NCBI GenBank assembly: GCA_964542765.1
Contig: CAZIVO010000031.1
Coordinates: 1 to 31,510 of the forward strand
Origin: CAZIVO01 sp964542765
GTDB taxonomy: Bacteria > Planctomycetota > UBA1135 > UBA2386
Reading direction: 5' to 3'
Length of the DNA: 31,510 nucleotides
Positions 1 through 8,306 of the stretch are shown piece by piece. The position numbers were made by a program, and so were the translations under genes. The notes under the pieces were generated by a model. That model made no database searches and was not told where the DNA came from. It was given only the letters and a program-made list of their open reading frames with translations. The first letter of the stretch is position 1. The number at the start of each line of letters is the position of its first letter.

Positions 1-586
1 GAGCCGAATAGAGCACGGTGGCCTCACCAACCCCCTCCGACCGCATACGATCAGCAGCTTCTCCCACACACTCTGCCACCGCCGACACATAGCCGGGATG
101 GTCATGCCAGGACTCGATCTCCGTCATCGGAATGGACAGGTTGATGTCCTTGGCGACTCTGCGAATCTCTTGAAGGCTGTTGCCGGACGAAGCCGCGCAG
201 GCATGTGGGTACTGAGAAAAAGCGACGATGTGGTCTGCGCCCCAGTCAAGGGCAGTGGCGAAGGCCTCATCGGTCATCGGATGCCAGTACCGCATGCAGG
301 GCAAGGCGAGAAGGCTGATATCCGTGTCACGCTCTACCCGCTCTCTCATCCCTTCACCCTGTGTACGCGTCCACCGCACCAGCGGGCTGCCGCCAATCTT
401 CTGGTAATTCGCCTTTGCGCCAGGGGTTCGTAAGGTCGTCACCAACCAGGAGAAGAAGCGCTGGCCAAGGCGACCACCGGGGAAACGGATCGTATCGCGA
501 TCGGCGAACAGGTTGGCCAGAAAGGGTCGGACATCCTCAGGATTCTCAGGACCACCGAGATTGAACAGCAGTACTGCGACCTTCAT
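1..586 (-). CDS. hemH: Ferrochelatase HemH (partial, C-terminus outside window)
   Basis: Ferrochelatase inserts Fe2+ into protoporphyrin (or coproporphyrin) at the end of haem synthesis. Translating the minus strand from the ATG at 584-586 gives 195 residues with no stop before the window edge. The first residues, MKVAVLLFNLGGPENPEDV, are the classic HemH amino terminus, followed by FLANLF and IRFP. Later come a GGSPL motif (residues about 65-69) and an SQYPHACAASSG segment that matches the family's 'QYPQYS..TTGS' strand. The frame ends at VLYSA, just before the expected metal-binding His of the 'SAH' motif, so that residue cannot be checked. The start overlaps the hemN stop by one base (TAATG), and a GAGG box lies 8 nt upstream, so it is translationally coupled as the last visible gene of the haem operon. 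Whether it is a protoporphyrin or coproporphyrin ferrochelatase cannot be decided; HemN upstream suggests the protoporphyrin route. Confidence 0.95.
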   Translation of the reverse strand, partial: MKVAVLLFNLGGPENPEDVRPFLANLFADRDTIRFPGGRLGQRFFSWLVTTLRTPGAKANYQKIGGSPLVRWTRTQGEGMRERVERDTDISLLALPCMRYWHPMTDEAFATALDWGADHIVAFSQYPHACAASSGNSLQEIRRVAKDINLSIPMTEIESWHDHPGYVSAVAECVGEAADRMRSEGVGEATVLYSA

Positions 587-1953
587 TAAACCGTCCTCGA
601 GAACATCGGCCCTTCAGAAGCTGACCGGCGAAGATAGGGATCAAACTCCATCGCAAGGTTGCGAACAAATAGGCGGCCGAGCGACGTCACCCGTAACTCG
701 GCCGCGTCGATCTCGAGCAAGCCATCTCGGACATGGGGCTGGAGTTTCTCAAGCTCCACTGCGTAGCGCTGCCCGAACTCCTGGCAGCCTCCATGATCAT
801 CGAATCGGACCTTGAACCGACACATCAGATCGAGGATCACGCGGCGACGAAGTTCGTCCTCACTTGACCGCAGCAGACCGCGTTCGACCGGCAAGCGTCC
901 CTCGTCAATGGCATCACTCCAAGAAAGCAAGCCCTTGTCGTTCTGAGCAAACGCTCCGGCGACCTCACTGATCGCCGTGACGCCAAAGGAGATCATGTCC
1001 TCTGCGGGTCGTGTCGTGTAACCCATGAAGTTGCGGTGCAGGGTTCCATTTTTCATCCCGCGAGCCAATTCATCTTCAGGCTTGGCAAAATGGTCCATCC
1101 CGATCGCCTCGTATCCCGCAGATACAAGAGTCTCCATGGCGACCAGATAAAGAGCCAACTTGTCGACTCCTCGAGGAAGGGCCTCATCAGGGATCACCGC
1201 CTGATGCTTTTTCAGCCACGGGACATGTGCGTAGCCATAACAAGCCAGACGATCGGGAGATAACTCAAGAACCTTGTCGAGAGTCACTTTGAAACTGTCC
1301 GTCCTCTGATGCGGCAAGCCATACACGAGATCGAGGCTGACTGACTCGAAGCCGTGGCGCCGCGCACTCGTCACCAGATCCGCAGTCTCCCGGTAGCTCT
1401 GCACCCGGTGAATCGCTTCTTGAACCTCGGATTCGAAGTCCTGAACCCCCATGCTGATCCGGTTGAAGCCGGCCGCGGCCAAAGCTTCGATGTGCGCTTG
1501 CGTGGTCACTCGCGGATCGACCTCGATGCTGACCTCGGCGGCTTCGGCAAGAGGGAAAAGCTCGCACAATCCCGCAAACAGCTTCGTGATCTCTTCGGGA
1601 GACAGGGCCGTCGGCGTGCCGCCGCCCCAGTGATGCTGCACTACCGGCCGCGATGAGCCCATCGCGTCGCGCACCAGCGCAGCTTCCCGCAAGACTCGAT
1701 CGACATAGTCCGCGATCTTCGCTCTGTCCTTGGAGATGACCACGTTGCAGCCGCAATACCAGCACATGCTCTCGCAGAAGGGAAGGTGAACGTAGAGCGC
1801 GAGGGGCTCATCGGCAGTTGCCCCCGCCACCACCAAGCGCTCAAGCTGATCCGCCGCTCCAAACTCCGTTGTCCACACCGGCGCGGTCGGATAGCTGGTA
1901 TAGCGAGGACCTGGGCGGTCGTACTTGTAGAGAAGTTCTGGTGAGACCTTCAT
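586..1953 (-). CDS. hemN: Oxygen-independent coproporphyrinogen III oxidase HemN
   Basis: A radical-SAM enzyme that oxidatively decarboxylates coproporphyrinogen III to protoporphyrinogen IX without oxygen, in the cytoplasm. At 455 aa it is the size of E. coli HemN. The start region carries the HemN hallmark GPRYTSYPTAP (residues 15-25). The iron-sulfur cluster motif is C60-x3-C64-x2-C67-G-C69, with the extra Cys after the CxxC that marks true HemN rather than HemW. GGGTPTAL (SAM-binding strand) and EVDPR follow in the expected order. The ATG overlaps the hemE stop by four bases (ATGA at 1950-1953) and the stop overlaps the hemH start, so it is coupled on both sides. Its presence suggests haem synthesis can run at low oxygen; no oxygen-dependent HemF is seen here. 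Confidence 0.97.
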   Translation of the reverse strand: MKVSPELLYKYDRPGPRYTSYPTAPVWTTEFGAADQLERLVVAGATADEPLALYVHLPFCESMCWYCGCNVVISKDRAKIADYVDRVLREAALVRDAMGSSRPVVQHHWGGGTPTALSPEEITKLFAGLCELFPLAEAAEVSIEVDPRVTTQAHIEALAAAGFNRISMGVQDFESEVQEAIHRVQSYRETADLVTSARRHGFESVSLDLVYGLPHQRTDSFKVTLDKVLELSPDRLACYGYAHVPWLKKHQAVIPDEALPRGVDKLALYLVAMETLVSAGYEAIGMDHFAKPEDELARGMKNGTLHRNFMGYTTRPAEDMISFGVTAISEVAGAFAQNDKGLLSWSDAIDEGRLPVERGLLRSSEDELRRRVILDLMCRFKVRFDDHGGCQEFGQRYAVELEKLQPHVRDGLLEIDAAELRVTSLGRLFVRNLAMEFDPYLRRSASEGPMFSRTV

Positions 1954-2981
1954 TCCCGATCCAGACTCCGTAATTCATCGACCAGGATCTCCACCGCGCG
2001 AGGATCCGTATCGGGGAGGATGCCATGACCGAGATTGAAGATATGCGGCCGATCACCGGCCGCTTCACAGACAGAGCGGACACGCGCCCGCAAGGTCTCC
2101 TCCGATGCGAACAGCGCAGTCGGGTCGAGGTTGCCCTGCAGGGTAAGATGATCGGGTGTCGCCGCTCGCACCGTCTCGAGCGACCGCCGCCAATCGACCG
2201 CGGCGACATGAGCACAGGATCGCGCAATCGATTCGAGGTGCTGTCCTGCGCCATTGACGTAGTTGATGGCAACCGCCCCAGCGTCCCGCGCCGTCCGCAG
2301 AAGGCCATCGGTCCGACCGGCGCAGAACTTCGCGTAGTCCTCCGCGCCGAGAACAGACGCCCAGGAATCGAAGATCTGAACCGCATCACATCCGTGTGCA
2401 ACCAACGCCCTTACAAGGGGCGTCAAGCACTCCTCGATTCGATCCAGGAGAGCCGTGAAGGTCTCGGGATCGCGATGCATCATGGAGCGCGTCTTGTCCC
2501 AGGCCTTCGAGCCGCGCCCTTCAATCATGTAGCAAGCCATCGTGAAGGGGGCGCCAACAAAGCCGATCAGAGCCTTTTCCTGCGACAAGCGTTTGCGAAC
2601 CAGTTCGACCGTTGCCAGCATCGGCGCGAGATCCGCTTCGGGCGCAGGAACTCGCAATGCGCGCACATCCTCGATTGACCCCACCGTCCTCTCCAGTACC
2701 GGTCCCGGCTCGTAACGAAGATCCATGCCCATCGGAATCAGAGGAATCAGAAGATCCGTGAACAAGATGGCGGCATCCAGATCGAATCGATCGACCGGCT
2801 GCAGGGTCACCTCGGCAGCAGATTCGGGTGAGTGACACAGTTCGAGAAAGCTCAGTCGTTCACGAATCTCTCGATACTCGGGGAGATAACGCCCCGCCTG
2901 ACGCAGGATCCATACCGGCCGCCGCGTGGGGCACCCTCCCCGGGCAGCATCGAGGAATGGGCTACGAATTTCAGTCTGCAT
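1950..2981 (-). CDS. hemE: Uroporphyrinogen decarboxylase HemE
   Basis: Decarboxylates the four acetate side chains of uroporphyrinogen III to give coproporphyrinogen III. From the ATG at 2979-2981 the protein is 343 aa (E. coli 354). The family signature RQAGRYLPEYR covers residues 27-37, with the substrate-binding arginines R27 and R31. Other expected active-site positions are D76 in FTDLL, Y151 in ACYMIEG and H319 in NLGHGI. An in-frame start 24 codons further upstream exists, but it lies deep inside hemL and adds non-conserved residues. A perfect AGGAGG box 6 nt before the 2981 ATG decides the start. The gene overlaps the end of hemL by 11 bp and hands over to hemN through an ATGA overlap. 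Confidence 0.97.
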   Translation of the reverse strand: MQTEIRSPFLDAARGGCPTRRPVWILRQAGRYLPEYREIRERLSFLELCHSPESAAEVTLQPVDRFDLDAAILFTDLLIPLIPMGMDLRYEPGPVLERTVGSIEDVRALRVPAPEADLAPMLATVELVRKRLSQEKALIGFVGAPFTMACYMIEGRGSKAWDKTRSMMHRDPETFTALLDRIEECLTPLVRALVAHGCDAVQIFDSWASVLGAEDYAKFCAGRTDGLLRTARDAGAVAINYVNGAGQHLESIARSCAHVAAVDWRRSLETVRAATPDHLTLQGNLDPTALFASEETLRARVRSVCEAAGDRPHIFNLGHGILPDTDPRAVEILVDELRSLDRE

Positions 2982-4287
2982 CAATCCCCTCCTGTGCGAA
3001 GGTTCGAGCACATCCTCTTTCGAACACACGCAGAGCGGTATCGACATCCTCAACCGTGTGCGCCGTCGAGAGGAATCCTATCTCGTAGGCAGATGGTGCA
3101 AGGTACACGCCCGCTTCGAGGCAGGCGTGGAAGAAGGTCGCGTATGGCGCTCCGATATCGTCGGGAATCTCTTCTGCGCAGCGAGCAACCGGGCCTTCCG
3201 AGAAACTCAGCCAAAAGAGTGAACCCAGGCGTTGCAGGCGAACGGGATACTGCTTGCCTGCCATCATCGCATCGAAGCCTTTCTCGAGATGCCTCCCCAA
3301 CTCTTCGAGCTGGGCGTGAGCGGAAGTCTCTTCGAGGATGTCGAGGGTCACCAGACCTGCGGCCATTGCCACAGGATTACCCGACAGCGTACCGGCCTGA
3401 TAGACAGGGCCCTCGGGAGCGAGATGGTCGAAGTAACGTGCGGGACCGGCGAATGCCCCCACCGGAAAGCCACCGCCGATCACCTTACCGAAGGTCGCGA
3501 GATCCGGTTCGATACCGAACAATTCTGCAGCACCTCCCGGCGCCACCCTGAAACCGCTGATCACCTCATCGAAGATCAAAAGCGCTCCATGCCGCCTGGT
3601 GGCTTCACGCAAGGCATTCAGGAATTCGGGACGCTGCAAAAGCAACCCGTTGTTCGCCGGAATCGGCTCGACGATGACCGCCGCCACCTGATTCCCTTCG
3701 CTCTCCATGAAAGACAAGAAGCGCTCAGGATCATCGAGGGGCAAGACCGTCGTCAGCCCGGCAATCGCACCAGGAACCCCCGCCGACGATGGTGTCCCGA
3801 AGGTCGCTCCTCCCGAGCCAGCCGCCACCAGCAAGCAATCGCCATGGCCATGGTAGCAGCCGGAAAATTTGACGATGCGGTCGCGACCGGTCACCCCTCG
3901 CGCCAGCCGGATCGCCGACATCGTCGCCTCTGTCCCCGAAGATGTGAATCGGACCCTTTGAGCGCCCGGATACTGCGCCGCCACCCGCTGCGCCAACTCG
4001 AGCTCGCCGCGATGAGGGGCGCCATAACTGGTGCCCGCCGCCGCCGCTTCGTATACCGCTTCGAGAACTCGGGGATGGGCATGACCCAGGATCATCGGCC
4101 CCCATGACATCACAAAATCGAGATAGTCAGCACCATCGACATCGGTGAAGTGAGCGCCTTCGGCTCGATCGATGAATACCGGAGTACCACCGACCGCTCG
4201 AAACGCACGCACCGGAGAAGAAACGCCACCTGGCAAGGCTTGCGAGGCGCGAGCAAACAGTTCTTCCGAAATGCTGTGACCGCTCAT
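2971..4287 (-). CDS. hemL: Glutamate-1-semialdehyde 2,1-aminomutase HemL
   Basis: A PLP enzyme that converts glutamate-1-semialdehyde to 5-aminolevulinate, the second committed step of the C5 pathway. The protein is 438 aa (E. coli 426). It shows the N-terminal LPGGVSSPVRAF motif that distinguishes HemL from other class-III aminotransferases, SSGTEA at 116-121, the PLP-contacting FDEV around 239-242, and the Schiff-base lysine K268 in TFGKVIGGG. The ATG overlaps the hemB stop... in the same transcript the order is hemB then hemL, joined by a four-base ATGA overlap (4284-4287), with a GAGG box 7 nt upstream. With HemA in the same operon this shows that 5-aminolevulinate comes from glutamyl-tRNA rather than from glycine and succinyl-CoA. 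Confidence 0.97.
   Translation of the reverse strand: MSGHSISEELFARASQALPGGVSSPVRAFRAVGGTPVFIDRAEGAHFTDVDGADYLDFVMSWGPMILGHAHPRVLEAVYEAAAAGTSYGAPHRGELELAQRVAAQYPGAQRVRFTSSGTEATMSAIRLARGVTGRDRIVKFSGCYHGHGDCLLVAAGSGGATFGTPSSAGVPGAIAGLTTVLPLDDPERFLSFMESEGNQVAAVIVEPIPANNGLLLQRPEFLNALREATRRHGALLIFDEVISGFRVAPGGAAELFGIEPDLATFGKVIGGGFPVGAFAGPARYFDHLAPEGPVYQAGTLSGNPVAMAAGLVTLDILEETSAHAQLEELGRHLEKGFDAMMAGKQYPVRLQRLGSLFWLSFSEGPVARCAEEIPDDIGAPYATFFHACLEAGVYLAPSAYEIGFLSTAHTVEDVDTALRVFERGCARTFAQEGIDAD
2988..2993 (-). promoter_or_regulatory. Ribosome binding site of hemE
   Basis: The minus strand reads AGGAGG here, 6 nt before the hemE ATG at 2979-2981 and inside the last codons of hemL. It is the strongest Shine-Dalgarno sequence in the haem operon and selects the shorter hemE start over the upstream in-frame one. 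Confidence 0.8.
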
Positions 4288-5261
4288 AGCCAGGCCTCGC
4301 GCAGCGCCTCACGCGCATGATAGGTGATCAGGATGTCAGCGCCGGCACGACGAACTGCGTGGAGATGTTCGAGGACCAGAGCTGACTTGGCCGCGAGACC
4401 CTCACGCGCCATCAACTCGATCGCAGCATATTCCCCGCTCACCAAGTAGGCAGCGAGCGGAACGGAAACCTCATCCTTGACCCGAGCGATGACGTCGAGA
4501 TAAGCCAGAGCCGGTTTGACCATCAAGATGTCAGCCCCTTCTTCCACATCGATCGAGGCCTCACGAACGGCCTCGCAAACGTTACGGAGATCCATCTGAT
4601 AGCTCTTGCGGTCGCGAGGACCAGCATCCTTGGGAGCTGATTCTGCCGCCTCGCGAAATGGTCCGTAGAAGCTCGACGCATACTTGACTGCGTAGCTCAA
4701 GATGGACCGATTCGAGAAACCCTCTCCGTCGAGGGCATCACGGATCGCACGCACCCTCCCATCCATCATGTCCGACGGCGCGATGACATCAGCTCCGGCT
4801 TGCGCCAAAGAAACCGCCTGTGCCGCGAGCCGCGGCAAGGAAGAATCATTGTCCACTTCGCCATCTTGAAGAAGCCCGCAATGGCCATGGTCGGTGTAGG
4901 TACACAGGCAAACATCGGTGATGACCGTCAGATCTTGTCCAAAATGTTCCTTGAGAGCACGAGTTGCACGGTGCACGGGGCCCTCTGGATCCTCGCCCGG
5001 GCTGCCTACAGCGTCCTTGCTCTCGGGAATTCCGAACAACAGCGCCGTATGGATCCCCAACTCCAGGTCTGACTCGACACGACGCAACAGTGGTTCGACA
5101 CCCAACCGATCGATACCGGGCATGCTGCCCAGCGGCTCCACAGCATCATCGACAGGGAGAACGAAATGCGGCTGGACGAGGCAGGATGACGGCACGTGCG
5201 TCTCTGCGACCAGATCGCGCAGAGCCGCCGAACGGCGAAGCCTCCTGGGTCTAATTCGCAT
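4284..5261 (-). CDS. hemB: Porphobilinogen synthase (ALA dehydratase) HemB
   Basis: Condenses two 5-aminolevulinates to porphobilinogen. The protein is 325 aa, typical of the family. The zinc-type metal site is present: C118, C120 and C128 in DVCLCTYTDHGHCG, so this is a Zn-dependent rather than a Mg-only enzyme. The two active-site lysines are K193 in YAVKYASSFYGPF and K249 in the MVKPALAYLDV signature. The ATG at 5259-5261 is preceded by AAGGAG at 8 nt spacing and lies within the last codons of the hemC-hemD fusion (11-bp overlap). The stop overlaps the hemL start (ATGA). The short arginine-rich N-terminus is the only unremarkable but variable part. Confidence 0.97.
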   Translation of the reverse strand: MRIRPRRLRRSAALRDLVAETHVPSSCLVQPHFVLPVDDAVEPLGSMPGIDRLGVEPLLRRVESDLELGIHTALLFGIPESKDAVGSPGEDPEGPVHRATRALKEHFGQDLTVITDVCLCTYTDHGHCGLLQDGEVDNDSSLPRLAAQAVSLAQAGADVIAPSDMMDGRVRAIRDALDGEGFSNRSILSYAVKYASSFYGPFREAAESAPKDAGPRDRKSYQMDLRNVCEAVREASIDVEEGADILMVKPALAYLDVIARVKDEVSVPLAAYLVSGEYAAIELMAREGLAAKSALVLEHLHAVRRAGADILITYHAREALREAWL

Positions 5262-6879
5262 CGCAGAGCTCCTTGATCAGAGAAACCAGTGATGAAGCCG
5301 TAGGCCTCTTTGCAACCCCGGCCAAAGGCAGTTCCATCTCGGTCATGGCTTCGGCAGTGGTCGGACCGAGCCCCAGATAGTGCCCCTTGAGTTGCTGACC
5401 GACCTCCTTGAAAGCACGTGCGGCGGACGGCGACGTGAAGATGACCGCGTCAAACTCTTGCTCGGGAAGTTTCACCTGCTTGATCGCGCCGGAGTCATAC
5501 ACCGGAACGGCCCTTACCTGATATCCGAAAGACACCATCGCCCGCTCGAATGCCGGATGCCGATGAGCCGCGCAAGGGAAAACAACCGGCCCATCTTCGG
5601 CCGAGCAGTGCGCCGCTACAAGTTCGGCAAGAGCCTCGCCACCAGCACCTTCGGCAGGACTCAGGCAGGAGTGACCGTGCGACATGACCGCGCGCGCCGT
5701 GGCCGGACCACCGGCAAAGTAAGCCGTCGAGCCGAGCTCGGTGGCAGTATCACCGACCAAATCAAAATACCGATCGACCGCGCGGACCGACGAGAAGGCA
5801 ACCGTATGAGCAAGATCCTTGAACTCCGCTACATCGACAGAAAGCGGCACGATCTCGGTCAAGGCTACCGTCGCCACCAGCGCGCCGGCAACGGCCAGGG
5901 CAGCGCCCAGATCACCGGCTTCGCCTCCTGGGCGTAGCAAGAGCAGCCGCGCTCCCTGCAGCGGTTCTCCCACCAGCGGTCCGAGAACCAAAGCGATCTC
6001 CTCGATGAGGGCCATCGGATCTTCTCCGTCACGCTCCACGAAGACCCGAGCCGCTGGACGGCCAGAACCAGCCTCCGAGTAGAGACTGGCGATGATCTGA
6101 AAGCGGCCATCCGCATCCCGCTGCACCATGGCTCCCAACGGCATCGAACAACCACCGCCCAGGCGAGCGAGCAAGGCGCGCTCGGCATCGACACAACGTG
6201 CTGTCTCCTCGTGATGCAAGCTGGCGAACAACTCACGAGTACGCGCATCATCTCGGCGGCACTGAACCGCGATCGCCCCCTGACCTGGGGCAGGCGTGAA
6301 CTCGCGCGGGGACAACCTGTGACATAGAAGATCGTCGAGAGTCAGGTTCAGCCGCTCGATTCCAGCCGATGCCAAGATGATGGCGCCGTACTTTCCTTCG
6401 CGCAGCTTGTCTATACGGGTGGGCACGTTGCCGCGAATATCCTCGGTCTTGAGATCGGTCCTCTGCGCGAGCAGAGCACATCGACGACGTGGCGACGAAG
6501 TACCAACAACCGTCCCACTGTCCAGGACAACATCAGAAGAGGGATCGCCCGCATCCCCCTGGGTATGAAGCAACACATCGACCGGTGAAACACGTGCCGG
6601 CACCGCACCTATCACCAGATCTTCTGGCAATTCAACAGGCAGATCCTTGTAGCTGTGTACGGCAGCATCGATCTCGCCAGCGCGCAACGCCTGCTCCAGT
6701 TCTTGCGTGAAGACACCTTTACCACCGATCGCAGGAAGCGGAACATCGAGGGTCAGGTCTCCACGAGTTTCGATGACGACCGTATCCCAGTCCTCACCAC
6801 TTCGCTCAGCGAGTTCTTGGGCAACCTGCTCGGTTTGAGCACGCGCCAGCCGACTTCCACGAGTGCCGAAACGGATCAC
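5251..6879 (-). CDS. hemCD: HemC-HemD fusion: hydroxymethylbilane synthase / uroporphyrinogen-III synthase
   Basis: One 542-aa protein carries two consecutive pathway steps. Residues 1 to about 308 are HemC (porphobilinogen deaminase), which polymerises four porphobilinogens. The N-terminus reads IRFGTRGSRLARAQ, the catalytic Asp is D79 in HSYKDLP, TSSPRR lies at 127-132, and the dipyrromethane cofactor-binding cysteine is C244 in GGGCSMPLG. Residues about 309-542 look like a HemD domain: RLLLLRPGG opening strand, TVAFSSVRAVD (359-369), YFAGGPATA and AVIFTSPSAARAF (478-490). HemD is poorly conserved, but domain size and position fit, and no separate hemD is in the operon. The start codon is GTG (6877-6879) with GGGAG upstream, 3 bp after the hemA stop. 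HemC-HemD fusions are known in some bacteria; fusion would channel the unstable hydroxymethylbilane (inference). Confidence 0.95.
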   Translation of the reverse strand: MIRFGTRGSRLARAQTEQVAQELAERSGEDWDTVVIETRGDLTLDVPLPAIGGKGVFTQELEQALRAGEIDAAVHSYKDLPVELPEDLVIGAVPARVSPVDVLLHTQGDAGDPSSDVVLDSGTVVGTSSPRRRCALLAQRTDLKTEDIRGNVPTRIDKLREGKYGAIILASAGIERLNLTLDDLLCHRLSPREFTPAPGQGAIAVQCRRDDARTRELFASLHHEETARCVDAERALLARLGGGCSMPLGAMVQRDADGRFQIIASLYSEAGSGRPAARVFVERDGEDPMALIEEIALVLGPLVGEPLQGARLLLLRPGGEAGDLGAALAVAGALVATVALTEIVPLSVDVAEFKDLAHTVAFSSVRAVDRYFDLVGDTATELGSTAYFAGGPATARAVMSHGHSCLSPAEGAGGEALAELVAAHCSAEDGPVVFPCAAHRHPAFERAMVSFGYQVRAVPVYDSGAIKQVKLPEQEFDAVIFTSPSAARAFKEVGQQLKGHYLGLGPTTAEAMTEMELPLAGVAKRPTASSLVSLIKELCDAN

Positions 6880-6882
6880 CTC

Positions 6883-8040
6883 TTATCTCCCGCCAGCAGT
6901 CAGTTGCTTGAGATCTTGGATGTGGAAGTGTGCGTTTCGCTTCGCCGAGCGCATGACTGCCAGGCGAACCTTCTCGCAGTCTTTCGGATCGAGATGCTTG
7001 AGCCCATGTAAGAACTCTTCATCGAGCAGGGACATGGCTTGCTTGACGTGCAGTTCGATGACGCCGCTCAAACTACGCTGCGCAGGGTCCGTGCCCTTGA
7101 AAATCTCACCTGCGTGAGCGTCGACCAGACTGCGGACGGTCTTCAGGGTCGAGGGGCCATGGATACTGTCCTGCCGAGCTATGTCGGCAAGATCATCGAG
7201 ACCCAGACAATCATCACCCTTGAGTTTCTTTGCTTCCGGCGCCACGACCGAGGGCATGCTCAGATCGATGACAATCTTGACCCTGGCGATCTGAGCTGGC
7301 CCGATAACCCACTCCGGACTATGGATCGCAATCAGCAACCCATCCAACTCCTGCGTGTCTTCGCAGAATTCCTGGAGCGACATCGCCCGACAACCAAGGT
7401 GCTCGGCAAGGCGGCATGCCCGCTCCAGTGTCCGATTGACGATGACAACATCTTCGGCACCGTGCCGCACCAGCGTTTCGGCCGCCCGGCGACCGGTCTC
7501 CCCGGCTCCGACCACCGCAAAACGCTGCCCTCTGGCAAGCAAATGGCGAGCCGCGACATCCGCCAAAGAAACCTGCGCCCGGGAAAAACCGGTCCTCTCA
7601 CGAATCTCTCGCGCAGATCGCAACAAACGCCCCTGCAAGGTTCGCAAGGAGCCCGACGACAACCCGTGATCCTCGGCGATCTGAAAGGCGCGCTTCACCT
7701 GGCCAAGAATTTGATCCTCACCGATAGCCATGGACTCCAGACCCGTGGCAATTGCCGTGAGGTAGCGGACCGCTGACTCATCCTTCAGCACTCGAGGTGC
7801 CGGTCCTTGCCAATCAGGAACAATCGAGTTCATGGTCGCCACAGAATCGACCACCGACTCCGCAACCAGAATCTCCATCCTGTTGCAGGTGGCCAGTACA
7901 ACGCCCCCCGCGATACTCCCCTCCTTGCGCATGCGGTGCAAATTCGCGATCACATCCGTCTGCTGTGACACCCAGCGCCGAAGGTCCTCGAGCTGCAAAG
8001 AGCAATGACCGGCGCCGAGGAGGAGTAGCTTGCTTCCCAT
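6883..8040 (-). CDS. hemA: Glutamyl-tRNA reductase HemA
   Basis: Reduces glutamyl-tRNA to glutamate-1-semialdehyde with NADPH; the first committed and usually rate-controlling step of the C5 haem pathway. From the ATG at 8038-8040 the protein is 385 aa, somewhat shorter than the usual 410-430. The catalytic cysteine is C52 in LATCNRMEI. GLESMAIGEDQILGQVK (about 110-130) is the strongly conserved core segment, and FAVVGAGETGRRAAE is the NADPH-binding Rossmann loop. The first strand, LLLLGAGHCSLQLEDLRR, departs from the standard 'GLNHKTAPVxxRE', so the N-terminus is divergent. A TTG start four codons upstream (8050-8052) is also in frame. Neither start has a convincing ribosome site, so the start is uncertain. 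As first gene of the operon it should lie next to the promoter in 8041-8306. Confidence 0.94.
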   Translation of the reverse strand: MGSKLLLLGAGHCSLQLEDLRRWVSQQTDVIANLHRMRKEGSIAGGVVLATCNRMEILVAESVVDSVATMNSIVPDWQGPAPRVLKDESAVRYLTAIATGLESMAIGEDQILGQVKRAFQIAEDHGLSSGSLRTLQGRLLRSAREIRERTGFSRAQVSLADVAARHLLARGQRFAVVGAGETGRRAAETLVRHGAEDVVIVNRTLERACRLAEHLGCRAMSLQEFCEDTQELDGLLIAIHSPEWVIGPAQIARVKIVIDLSMPSVVAPEAKKLKGDDCLGLDDLADIARQDSIHGPSTLKTVRSLVDAHAGEIFKGTDPAQRSLSGVIELHVKQAMSLLDEEFLHGLKHLDPKDCEKVRLAVMRSAKRNAHFHIQDLKQLTAGGR

Positions 8041-8306
8041 TACGGCGATCAAATTACGGATACGGGGTCATCCTCCCTGTCATCCCACCGTCATTGCGGA
8101 TCATTATTCAACCTCGTGACAACCTGACGACACGGACATCCCCAGGATGCGTAGCCTCTCCGGGCCTTCCCACCGGGCTAACACAGGCCAGATACACCAG
8201 CCATACGCAAAACCTGAGCCCCGGGTAACAGCCCAGATTGGAGCAAACCGGGATGTGCTACATCTCGGGATTGACTCGCTCGAGCGGGGTGATCAATAAC
8301 AGAAGA
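8041..8306. other. Intergenic region upstream of the haem operon
   Basis: These 266 bases separate the stop of the giant FG-GAP/cytochrome gene from the hemA start, both on the minus strand. The haem operon promoter and the upstream gene's terminator should be here. I see a short palindrome CGCTCGAGCG near 8277-8286. Weak -35-like hexamers occur on the minus strand (TTGTCA around 8115-8120, ATGACA near 8080), but none has a matching -10 box at good spacing. No convincing terminator hairpin with a U-tract, no riboswitch and no coding frame were found. Confidence 0.5.

Noticed and set aside
8053..8130. Candidate promoter boxes for the haem operon (TTGTCA, ATGACA)
   Set aside because: No -10 element at 16-18 bp spacing accompanies them, so I could not support a specific site.
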